NCBI RefSeq assembly: GCF_028748185.1
Contig: NZ_CP118164.1
Coordinates: 4,923,814 to 4,987,813 of the forward strand
Origin: Bremerella sp. P1
GTDB taxonomy: Bacteria; Planctomycetota; Planctomycetia; Pirellulales; Pirellulaceae
Reading direction: 5' to 3'
DNA length: 64,000 nt
In this document: positions 17,902 through 25,977 of the stretch, piece by piece
Layout of the letters: each line of letters begins with the position of its first letter
How positions within the stretch are numbered: position 1 is the stretch's first letter
Position numbers and translations under genes: made by a program
The notes under the pieces: model-generated
What the model was told of the DNA's origin: nothing
Seen by the model: the letters and a program-made list of their open reading frames with translations, nothing else
Databases searched by the model: none

Positions 17902-18870
17902 TCAGGGGCATTGCTTCTGACTAAAGCCGAAGGTGAGTGGGTCGGTGGGATCGATGACGACTTTCGTTTCCGCCGTGACGAAGGCCTCGCCCATGATGCG
18001 AGGAAGAACTTGATCACCTTGCCAGACATACGAACCTTCAAACAGGCTACCCGTGACCGACTCTTGACCCCATATCTGACCAGGTTCCAGCTTACCGGCC
18101 GCAGCCAGACAGGCAAGCTTTGCACTGGTTCCGGTACCGCAGGGGGATCGGTCGTACTCGCCGCCAGGGCAGTCGACATAGTTCTTTGCCTGGGCGTCTT
18201 CTCGACTGGGCGGGCCAAACAGTTCGACGTGATCGATGATGCCGCCGTTCTCGCCGCCAATTCCCTCGGCATCAATGGTGTTACGAATCTCGCGGCAACA
18301 CTTATCGAGTTCGGTTAGGTTACTCAGCGTGATCTCTAAGCCGTGATCGGCACACAAATAGAACCAGTTTCCTCCCCAGGCGATGTCTCCGGTGACCGTT
18401 CCAAAATTCTTTGTCGTCACCGGGACGTTCGTTTTGTAGCGATAGCTGGGAACATTCACGAACGAAACTCGATTGTCTTCATGCAGCGTAAAGACCACGT
18501 CCCCTGCGATGGTCTCCAGCAAGTGTTCGCCGGGCGAGATATTGCCCAGGTAGGAAAGCGTAGCGGCGACACCGATCGTACCGTGGCCGCACATCCCGAG
18601 ATAGCCGACATTATTGAAGTAAACGACCCGGGCAACCGCTTCCGGGTTATGAGGCTGAAGCAGAAGCGCGCCGACCATCGCTTCATATCCGCGAGGCTCG
18701 TGAGTCAACGCGGTCCGCATCCAGTCGTGGTGCTGTTTCAGCTCTTTAATCTGATCGGCAATGTTGGTTGTGGTAAGCTCGGGCGAACCTCCGATAATGG
18801 TTCTTGTGGGTTCCCCCCCGGTATGGGAGTCGATGACGCTCAATTCAACGCGGTCTGTCGGCAAGGCCAT
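17902..18870 (-). CDS. 4-hydroxyproline 2-epimerase (proline racemase family)
   Basis: 322 residues. It converts trans-4-hydroxy-L-proline to cis-4-hydroxy-D-proline by two-base catalysis. Motifs: DSHTGGEPTR near the N-terminus, the first catalytic Cys in GMCGHGTIG, and the second in DRSPCGTGTSA. Having Cys at both sites separates epimerases from trans-3-hydroxyproline dehydratases, where the second is Thr. The closely spaced downstream FAD oxidoreductase supports hydroxyproline catabolism. Later enzymes (deaminase, ketoglutarate semialdehyde dehydrogenase) are not in the window. Start ATG at 18870. Confidence 0.88.
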   Translation of the reverse strand: MALPTDRVELSVIDSHTGGEPTRTIIGGSPELTTTNIADQIKELKQHHDWMRTALTHEPRGYEAMVGALLLQPHNPEAVARVVYFNNVGYLGMCGHGTIGVAATLSYLGNISPGEHLLETIAGDVVFTLHEDNRVSFVNVPSYRYKTNVPVTTKNFGTVTGDIAWGGNWFYLCADHGLEITLSNLTELDKCCREIRNTIDAEGIGGENGGIIDHVELFGPPSREDAQAKNYVDCPGGEYDRSPCGTGTSAKLACLAAAGKLEPGQIWGQESVTGSLFEGSYVWQGDQVLPRIMGEAFVTAETKVVIDPTDPLTFGFSQKQCP

Positions 18871-19114
18871 GTTGCATGGTTTCCATTAGGCGATATTCAA
18901 AGGGATCGGGGATGAATCCATACATATCATAAGGCGCAGGAAGCGGAAATCGAAGCGGGATAAGTCTGGATCAATCTTTGTAGATATGCACAATTCGGAG
19001 TAATTTAACTACCAGGGCAATTCGATTTCCTGCGAGATTGCCCCAAGCCATCACGTTTCACGCGTAAACCGTAGACACTGAGCAAGTATCTGTGAAATCA
19101 AGGGTTCGGCTATT

Positions 19115-21769
19115 ATGGGAAAGTGGATTCAATCGCTTCTCTATTTCCTCGTGCGAATAGTCCTGCACCGCCGCTATCAAGTGGAAGTGACGGGGCTTGA
19201 GAAGCTGGAAGGCCTGGAAGGCCCGATCCTGGTTTGGCCGAACCATCCGGCATACATCGATCCGCCGACCGTGCTAAGCCATCTTCGTTTTGGGAAGTCG
19301 CTCCGCCCGTTGGTTTATACTGACACGTATCGCAGCCCGATCTTCTATCCCATCATGAAGATCGTCGACGCGTACGAGGTTCCTAATCTGAAGTCGCATA
19401 GCCGCGACGCACATGCCAAGACAACCGAACTGATCGAGAAGGTTGCTGGCGAACTGAAGCAAGGACAAAACTTCCTGATCTATCCCAGCGGCCGTCTGCA
19501 ACGCCAGGGATATGAAATTGTTGGTGGAGCGCGAATCGCCTACGAACTGTTGGAACGTGTCGACAATGTGAATGTCGTACTGGTCCGCACCCGCGGTTTG
19601 TGGGGCAGCCGGTTTGGTTGTGCCCAGGAAGGAGACGTTCCGACGCTGGGCAAGAATGCGTTGGCATCGCTGTTTTGGGTGTTCGCCGGCCTATTCTTTT
19701 TCTTGCCCAAACGCAAAGTGACGATCGAAGTCGTGCCCGTCGATCGCGACTCGCTGCCGATGGAGAGCAAGTCGGCCCTGAATCGTCACCTGGAAGCGTT
19801 CTACAACGCCGATGGTGGCGAAGAAGCCACCTTCGTGCCATACAACTACTGGTTTGGCCCTCGCGATTTCGACTTCGATGCGGTCAAAAAGAAGTCGGCC
19901 GTCGACGTGAGCGAGCTCTCGCCCGACTTGGTTGCTGAGGTTCACGAGATGCTCGAGAATCGTCTGGATCGAAAGCTTGACGATCACGAGAAAGATCCTG
20001 GCACAACGCTGGATCTAATTGGCCTGGATAGCCTAGAGCGTATGGACCTCGCATTGGAGCTCGAACGTCACTTCGGGTTTCGTAGCGATCATGTGCCGGC
20101 AACCGTGGGCGAATTGTGCCTGTTGGCTGCTGGGCAGGCAATTAGTGACGAAAAGCCATTAGATGTCCCTGAGCATTGGGATGATGCTCGCAAGGCAGAC
20201 TCGGACCATCCGGAAGTTCTCGCGGAGACGATCGCCGAGGCGTTCGTGCGTCGGGCCATCAAGAGTGCCAATAATCCAGCCACAGCTGATCCACTTTCCG
20301 GTTGCCTGAGCTATCGCAAGCTGTTGATCGGAGCGACGCTGTTGGCTAAGCGAGTTGCCAAACTTGATGGCAAAGCGGTCGGCGTCATGTTGCCGGCTTC
20401 CGTGGCAGCGGACTCGGTTCTGTTGGCATCTGCCATCGCGGGTAAGTTGCCGGTAATGCTCAACTGGACGACCGGACCGGCAGGCCTCAAGCATGCCGCC
20501 GAGAAGCTGGAAGTCAAACACGTCATCACCTCGCGTCGGTTCATGGACCGCTTGGGAGTCGAGATGGATGGCGTCGAGATGTTCTACTTGGAAGACGTTC
20601 GCGAGGACATGTCGACCTTCGAGAAACTGAAGACCCTGGTCGCCACCTACATCGCTCCCGGTTCGTTTCTGCGAAATCTGCCGCAGCCTGGCGTTGATGA
20701 CCCAGCCGTCGTGCTGTTCACGTCAGGTTCCGAAAGTCTTCCCAAGGCAGTTCCCCTTTCGCACAAGAACTTGATCGCTAATATGCGTGGCGGCATCGAT
20801 CATATGAACTTTCACTGCAGCGATACGCTGCTGGGATTTCTGCCGCCGTTTCATAGCTTCGGCCTGACGGCGACCTCGCTGATGCCGCTCTTGGCTGGCA
20901 TTCGTGTCGTCCATCATGCCGATCCGACCGATGCCCGGATGTTGGCACGGGTTATTGCGGCTTACAAACCCACGCTGATGTTCGCTACGCCGACGTTCCT
21001 GCAGTACATCGTGAGTAGCAGTGAGCCAGGAGAGCTTGAGTCGCTGCGGCTTGTGTTGGTCGGGGCTGAGAAGTGCCCGCCAGCACTCTACGAGCGAACG
21101 ATGAAGATCTTACCCAAGCTCGATCTGCTGGAGGGATACGGAATCACTGAGTGCAGCCCGGTCGTTTCTGGGAACCGACCCGGCAACAACAAGCCAGGCA
21201 CCATTGGTCTGCCGATCAACTGCGTCGACACGCTCGTGGTTCACCCCGAAACACACGAGCCACTTCCCCAAGGAGAGACTGGCTTGCTGTTGATACGAGG
21301 CGACTCGGTCTTCCATGGCTACTACAAACATGACAAGCCGCAGCCATTTTTAGAGGTCAATGGTCACCAGTGGTACAACTCGGGCGATCTGGTTTCGAAG
21401 GATGAGGACGGCTTCATCGAATTTCGTGGGCGTATGAAACGCTTCCTGAAAATCGGTGGCGAAATGGTGAGCTTGCCGGCGCTAGAAGCCCCCTTGGCCG
21501 AAAAGTTCCCTGCCGACGAAGAAGGGCCCAAGGTCGCAGTCGAGGGAATCGAACAGGATGATGGACGCTGCATTGTGCTGTTCACAACCGAAGAGATCAC
21601 TGTGCGTGAGGCCAACGATTGCTTAAAGGCAGCTGGTTTTCATGGGATCATGCGATTGGACGAAGTTCGCAAGGTCGAGGCGATTCCGGTGCTCGGAACC
21701 GGAAAGACGAACTATCGGCAGTTGCGAGCATGGATTCAGGAAGGGAACGAGGTGACATCGGAGTCTTAG
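19115..21769 (+). CDS. Three-domain fusion: PlsC acyltransferase, acyl carrier protein, AMP-dependent acyl ligase
   Basis: 884 residues. Domain 1 (about 1-230) is a PlsC-type acyltransferase with H44-x4-D49 in NHPAYIDPP and the later SGRLQRQG region. Domain 2 (about 265-340) is an acyl carrier protein with the phosphopantetheine attachment serine S306 in GLDSLERMD. Domain 3 (about 370-880) is an AMP-binding acyl-CoA/ACP synthetase with the P-loop FTSGSESLPKAV near 535 and GYGITECSPV. The protein could activate a fatty acid, load it on its own ACP and pass it to a lysophospholipid or glycerol phosphate. E. coli Aas has acyltransferase and ligase parts but no ACP in between. Start ATG at 19115. 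Confidence 0.88.
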   Translation: MGKWIQSLLYFLVRIVLHRRYQVEVTGLEKLEGLEGPILVWPNHPAYIDPPTVLSHLRFGKSLRPLVYTDTYRSPIFYPIMKIVDAYEVPNLKSHSRDAHAKTTELIEKVAGELKQGQNFLIYPSGRLQRQGYEIVGGARIAYELLERVDNVNVVLVRTRGLWGSRFGCAQEGDVPTLGKNALASLFWVFAGLFFFLPKRKVTIEVVPVDRDSLPMESKSALNRHLEAFYNADGGEEATFVPYNYWFGPRDFDFDAVKKKSAVDVSELSPDLVAEVHEMLENRLDRKLDDHEKDPGTTLDLIGLDSLERMDLALELERHFGFRSDHVPATVGELCLLAAGQAISDEKPLDVPEHWDDARKADSDHPEVLAETIAEAFVRRAIKSANNPATADPLSGCLSYRKLLIGATLLAKRVAKLDGKAVGVMLPASVAADSVLLASAIAGKLPVMLNWTTGPAGLKHAAEKLEVKHVITSRRFMDRLGVEMDGVEMFYLEDVREDMSTFEKLKTLVATYIAPGSFLRNLPQPGVDDPAVVLFTSGSESLPKAVPLSHKNLIANMRGGIDHMNFHCSDTLLGFLPPFHSFGLTATSLMPLLAGIRVVHHADPTDARMLARVIAAYKPTLMFATPTFLQYIVSSSEPGELESLRLVLVGAEKCPPALYERTMKILPKLDLLEGYGITECSPVVSGNRPGNNKPGTIGLPINCVDTLVVHPETHEPLPQGETGLLLIRGDSVFHGYYKHDKPQPFLEVNGHQWYNSGDLVSKDEDGFIEFRGRMKRFLKIGGEMVSLPALEAPLAEKFPADEEGPKVAVEGIEQDDGRCIVLFTTEEITVREANDCLKAAGFHGIMRLDEVRKVEAIPVLGTGKTNYRQLRAWIQEGNEVTSES

Positions 21770-22665
21770 TCTGCGGTGATCAACTGGATCACTTCGTCAC
21801 GACCTGAAACCGAGCCAACCAGTAGTCGCTCGCCAGCATCGCTCGTTTCGTGCATCGCCGTCACGCGAACCTTGTCTCCTGGGACAAAGCTCATTTCGTA
21901 GCCAGTGTGATAGGTCACAAGTGGCGTTCCGTCGGTGGTCTCGTACGCCACAGGGTAAAGTAGGCTGTCATCGCGGCCGCTGATTTCAAGCTCGCATTGC
22001 CGGGGCTCATGTGCCTGAAACGGAGTCTTCCTCGCAGGGATCCACAGCAGTTCTTCGTCGGTCAGAACGCCGCGAATACTAAAACGTGTCCCGCGATAGA
22101 ATCCTTGGTTGCCCTTGCGCTGCAGCATGACCTCGAAGGTGCGATCATCCACGCCTGGGGGCCGCTGGATGAATTGCTCGTCGATGTGTTCGATATCGTC
22201 GAACTCGAATAGCTCATGGGATGTAGTGAGGAAACGCGCGATAACTTCGCTGCCATAGATCACCAGGTCGATGTCAGAGTTTTCGTTACCGGTGCCCCAC
22301 AGCAGAGAATCCGTAATACCGATCTCGGATGCCGGAACCTCACAGTGCTCGGCCAGGATGTGGATCAGATCCACGGACAGGGCAAGCAATTCGGATGCGT
22401 GCTCCTTTTCGTCCAATAAGTGTCGCGTACGCTCGAGCGGTTTTAGGTGCTGTTGGATTTTGTCGATGGGAACACGTATCTTGCCGTCGACATACGCGGG
22501 AAAAGAGTCACGCAGGTACTGGGCTGCGTCATGATAGCTTTCGACCCACTTCTTGCCGTTTGCATATTTCAATCCGGCTGTTACAAATCCCGCATCGTGC
22601 TGGTCCCCAAGAATATTGAAAATCAGATCATCCGGGGTCAGCAGATAGTCTTTGTCGCGATACAT
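21766..22665 (-). CDS. Nucleotidyltransferase-fold protein of unknown role
   Basis: 299 residues. The only motif I can place is GTGNENSDID (124-133), the G-[S/T]-x-SDxDx signature of pol-beta-like nucleotidyltransferases. D131 and D133 are the expected metal ligands, and a strand with LVIYG follows. The N-terminal 110 residues are helical. The C-terminal 130 contain RFSIRGVL and a strand-rich segment ending in GSVSGRDEVIQL, resembling a small OB- or barrel-like domain. The layout resembles predicted archaeal nucleotidyltransferases, but that is an impression. Its stop overlaps the stop of the convergent PlsC-ACP-ligase gene by four bases. Start ATG at 22665 with GAGAAAG upstream. Confidence 0.7.
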   Translation of the reverse strand: MYRDKDYLLTPDDLIFNILGDQHDAGFVTAGLKYANGKKWVESYHDAAQYLRDSFPAYVDGKIRVPIDKIQQHLKPLERTRHLLDEKEHASELLALSVDLIHILAEHCEVPASEIGITDSLLWGTGNENSDIDLVIYGSEVIARFLTTSHELFEFDDIEHIDEQFIQRPPGVDDRTFEVMLQRKGNQGFYRGTRFSIRGVLTDEELLWIPARKTPFQAHEPRQCELEISGRDDSLLYPVAYETTDGTPLVTYHTGYEMSFVPGDKVRVTAMHETSDAGERLLVGSVSGRDEVIQLITAD

Positions 22666-22768
22666 GAAGCGGCTTTCTCGTTAGGGTACATCCCATTGTA
22701 AACCGTGAGCGAGTGGATCAGATTAGAGAAAGAGGAAGTCAGGCACCACAGGCACATGAGGTAGTTGA

Positions 22769-24163
22769 ATGACGCGATTGACGTTTCACGGAGCGGCGGA
22801 AACAGTCACGGGATCAAAGTATCTGCTCGAAGCGGACGATGCAAAGGTCTTGATCGACTGTGGTTTGTTTCAGGGGCTGAAGGAATTACGTTTGCGCAAT
22901 TGGGATCCACTTCCTTTCGCGGCCGACTCGTTGGATCGAATCGTCCTGACGCATGCCCACATCGACCATACTGGCTACCTGCCGAGAATTGTCAAGGATG
23001 GCTATCACGGCCCCATTCTTTGTACGCCAGGAACGAAGCGGCTGACCGAACTCTTGCTATTGGATTCTGCCGAAAACCAAGAACGTGATGCCGATTACTT
23101 CAACCGCAAGGGCTTGTCGAAGCATAAGCCAGCGTTGCCGCTGTACGATCCGAAAGATGCTCGCAAAGCCATCAAGCAGTTGAAGGCCAAGCCCCGAGAG
23201 GAGTGGCACAAGGCAGTCGGACCGATCTGGTTTCGATTTCATGATGCCGGTCACCTATTGGGATCGAACATGATCGAAGTCGAGATCCGTAATCAGGACC
23301 CACCACTACGACTTCTGTTTTCTGGCGATGTAGGTCGCTACAATGCCCCGCTTTACCACGATCCCCATGAACCGCCCCGCTGTGATTTCCTGATCTGCGA
23401 GAGCACTTACGGAAATCGTGATCACCCAGAAGGGGACGTGCTTGACGATCTGGAAACAACAATGAACGAAGCGATCGAACGCGGTGGCGTGATTCTGATG
23501 GCCTCGTTTGCCGTGGGAAGAGCCCAACAGCTGATTTACTTGCTGCAGGTTTTGATGCACGACGGGCGGATCCCCAAGATTCCGATCTATCTGGATAGCC
23601 CTATGGCGGTCGACGCTACGGAGATCTTCCGTGACTTCGCCGATGATCATGACCTTTCTGAAGGAAGGTTAAGTGGCCCGGATAGTGTCTTGAATGGAGC
23701 GAACGTGCATATGGTACGCAGTTCCAAAGAGTCGCGGGAACTGAACAAGTTGAAGGGGCCTGCCGTGATTATCGCATCGTCAGGCATGATGACCGGCGGG
23801 CGGATCCTCTTTCATTTACGACAGCGTCTGCCTTGGCCACAGAATACGCTGCTCGCTGGAGGCTTCATGGCGGCCGGTACGCTGGGCCGTCGGATTCAGG
23901 AAGGTGAGAAGACGGTCCGCATTCATAAAAAGGATGTCCCGGTGAACGCTCATTTGGCTTCGATTTCAGGCCTGAGTGGTCATGCAGGACAGAGCGAACT
24001 ATTGCAATGGGTTTCGGGACTCCCCAAACCGAAACTGGTCTTTCTGACGCATGGCGAACCTGAAAGTGCGTCGGTACTATCAGGCCTGATGCGACGGCGG
24101 TTCGGCTTTCGCACGCTCATTCCAAGGATGGGAGAATCGTTCGAATTAGAGGAACTAACATGA
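22769..24163 (+). CDS. Metallo-beta-lactamase / beta-CASP RNA-processing exonuclease family protein
   Basis: 464 residues. The metallo-beta-lactamase part opens with FHGAAETVTGSKYLL and has the zinc motif HAHIDH (62-67). Further ligands are the His of HDAGHLLGSN and the Asp of FSGDVG. The beta-CASP insert begins near ASFAVGRAQQL, and the C-terminal LTHGEPESA closes the site. The family includes CPSF-73-like and bacterial RNA-processing nucleases, so the likely substrate is RNA. First gene of three coupled by ATGA overlaps. Start ATG at 22769 with GAGGTAG upstream. Confidence 0.88.
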   Translation: MTRLTFHGAAETVTGSKYLLEADDAKVLIDCGLFQGLKELRLRNWDPLPFAADSLDRIVLTHAHIDHTGYLPRIVKDGYHGPILCTPGTKRLTELLLLDSAENQERDADYFNRKGLSKHKPALPLYDPKDARKAIKQLKAKPREEWHKAVGPIWFRFHDAGHLLGSNMIEVEIRNQDPPLRLLFSGDVGRYNAPLYHDPHEPPRCDFLICESTYGNRDHPEGDVLDDLETTMNEAIERGGVILMASFAVGRAQQLIYLLQVLMHDGRIPKIPIYLDSPMAVDATEIFRDFADDHDLSEGRLSGPDSVLNGANVHMVRSSKESRELNKLKGPAVIIASSGMMTGGRILFHLRQRLPWPQNTLLAGGFMAAGTLGRRIQEGEKTVRIHKKDVPVNAHLASISGLSGHAGQSELLQWVSGLPKPKLVFLTHGEPESASVLSGLMRRRFGFRTLIPRMGESFELEELT

Positions 24164-25026
24164 TGACACCCCACGAAGAAGAAAACCGCGAACAAATTGT
24201 TAATTCCCCCAGCTACGTCCTGCCGGAACTGGACACCGATTTTCTCCAAAGTGAGGAAATGCGGGGACTACGCATGCAGCTGGAGTACACCAAGCCTGAT
24301 TTGTATCTACGGCGAAAAAAGATCAACTCAACGATCATCCTGTTCGGCGGTACGCAGATTGTCGAAGAGTCAAAAGCCCAAGAGCATCTCGATAAGCTGA
24401 AGCATCAGCGCGAGAAGGAAGGGGATCGCCCGGAGCTTTTGCGCGCGATCCACCGCGCCGAGCGGCAATTGGCAAAGTCGAAATACTATGACGAAGCACG
24501 CGCCTTCGCCTCGCTCGTTTCACGAAATTCCTATAACCACGATCGCTACGATCATGTGATCGTCACCGGTGGTGGGCCGGGCATCATGGAGGCCGGCAAT
24601 CGCGGAGCCTATGATGTTGGCGCGCCCAGCATTGGGCTCAACATTACGTTGCCGGAGGAACAGCACCCCAATCCGTATATCACGCCGGGCTTGTGCTTTA
24701 TGTTCCACTATTTCGCCATGCGTAAGATGCACTTCCTTATGCGAGCCAAGGCCTTGGTCGTGTTTCCTGGGGGCTTTGGGACATTCGACGAACTGTTCGA
24801 CGCGTTGACGCTTCGTCAGACCGACCGGATGCAGGCAATTCCCATCATTTTGTACGGCCGCGAATATTGGAAGCAGGCAATCAATTTCGAGTTCCTGGCC
24901 GACGAAGCAGTTATTCGGGATGAGCATCTGGAGCTACTTAGCTTCGCCGATTCTCCAACCGAAGCTTGGAAGATCATTCAAAAATTCCACGAAGCGAATC
25001 CGGAAGCCAAGGTAATCGCGCCATGA
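24160..25026 (+). CDS. LOG family (TIGR00730-type) Rossmann-fold protein
   Basis: 288 residues. The nucleotide-monophosphate hydrolase signature is present: GGGPGIMEA (137-145) and PGGFGTFDE (203-211). LOG proteins release the base from nucleoside 5'-monophosphates (cytokinin activation in plants, nucleotide salvage in bacteria). This one is about 90 residues longer than minimal LOG proteins because of an N-terminal extension and a charged helical insert (about 70-125) between the first strand and the rest of the fold. Its ATG overlaps the preceding TGA (ATGA) and its own stop overlaps the next start in the same way. Confidence 0.88.
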   Translation: MMTPHEEENREQIVNSPSYVLPELDTDFLQSEEMRGLRMQLEYTKPDLYLRRKKINSTIILFGGTQIVEESKAQEHLDKLKHQREKEGDRPELLRAIHRAERQLAKSKYYDEARAFASLVSRNSYNHDRYDHVIVTGGGPGIMEAGNRGAYDVGAPSIGLNITLPEEQHPNPYITPGLCFMFHYFAMRKMHFLMRAKALVVFPGGFGTFDELFDALTLRQTDRMQAIPIILYGREYWKQAINFEFLADEAVIRDEHLELLSFADSPTEAWKIIQKFHEANPEAKVIAP

Positions 25027-25820
25027 TCAGCGGCAAGCAAAGAACTTTCGGCGACGTTCGCCCGGTTGCCTTGGTGACTGGCAGTGCGAAACGTGTTGGC
25101 CGCGTGATCGCTCAGCACCTTGCCGATTGCGGCTACCGAATCGCGATTCATGCCAACACGTCGATGGACGAGGCCAAACGCTTTGCGGAACAATTGAAAG
25201 AGCAGGGGACCGAGGCAAGTGCTTTCGAGGCAGACGTGACGTGCGAATCCTCGATCAAGGACATGGTCGATAAAGTTCATTTCTACTTCGGTCGGATCGA
25301 CGTGCTGGTGAACTCGGCGTCCATCTTCTTTCCCACACCGCTCGACGAGCTAACGGAAGAGGATGTCCAGTCATTGTTTCAGGTGAATACCTTCTCGGTC
25401 CTCAGTTGCAGCCGGTTCGTCGCCCAGCGGATGAAAGAGCAGGCCACAGGCGGGGCGATCGTAAACATCGCCGATTGGTCTGTCGAACGACCAGCCAAAG
25501 GGTTCTCGGCTTACATCGCCAGCAAAGGGGCGTTGGTTACGCTCTCAAAGAGTTTGGCCATAGATCTGGCAGCCGAAAATCCGGCTATTCGCGTCAACGC
25601 AGTGCTGCCAGGACAGGTATTGTTGCCGGAAGGATCAGGCGAGATAAAACGCCAGGCTGCCATCGATGCCACACTCGTCAAACGCATGGGTGAGCCGGAG
25701 GATGTTGCCCAGGCAGTTAAATTCTTGGTGGAAAGTCCTTTCGTGACTGGTGTCTGCCTGCCGGTTGATGGGGGACGTACGGTATTTAGCGGGCAATTCG
25801 ACGACGCTAGCGTCCACTAG
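25023..25820 (+). CDS. Short-chain dehydrogenase/reductase, pteridine reductase-like
   Basis: 265 residues from the ATG at 25023, which overlaps the previous TGA; a frame extension to 24966 is open but unlikely. The cofactor motif is TGSAKRVGR. This T-G-x-x-x-R-x-G form, with Arg in place of the second Gly, marks pteridine reductase/FolM-like members that prefer NADPH. Other marks: NSASIF (strand 4 Asn), IVNIADWS, and the catalytic Tyr/Lys in AYIASKGAL (YxxxK). The C-terminal SPFVTGVCLPVDGG is typical for SDRs. The likely substrate is a dihydropterin or related compound, but other SDR substrates remain possible. Last gene of the coupled trio. Confidence 0.87.
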   Translation: MISGKQRTFGDVRPVALVTGSAKRVGRVIAQHLADCGYRIAIHANTSMDEAKRFAEQLKEQGTEASAFEADVTCESSIKDMVDKVHFYFGRIDVLVNSASIFFPTPLDELTEEDVQSLFQVNTFSVLSCSRFVAQRMKEQATGGAIVNIADWSVERPAKGFSAYIASKGALVTLSKSLAIDLAAENPAIRVNAVLPGQVLLPEGSGEIKRQAAIDATLVKRMGEPEDVAQAVKFLVESPFVTGVCLPVDGGRTVFSGQFDDASVH

Positions 25821-25977
25821 GCTCGCGATTCATCTCCTCTCCCTCTGTCAGTGGGGAGGTGCCAGCAGAATCCTCTGAAATCGGCGCTGTGTCCGATTGG
25901 CGATTGTTCTACAATCCCGCCGCGACTTTCCGTGGGCAATCGGAAAGGATCCGAGAAATTTCATCAGGAAGTGTTCC

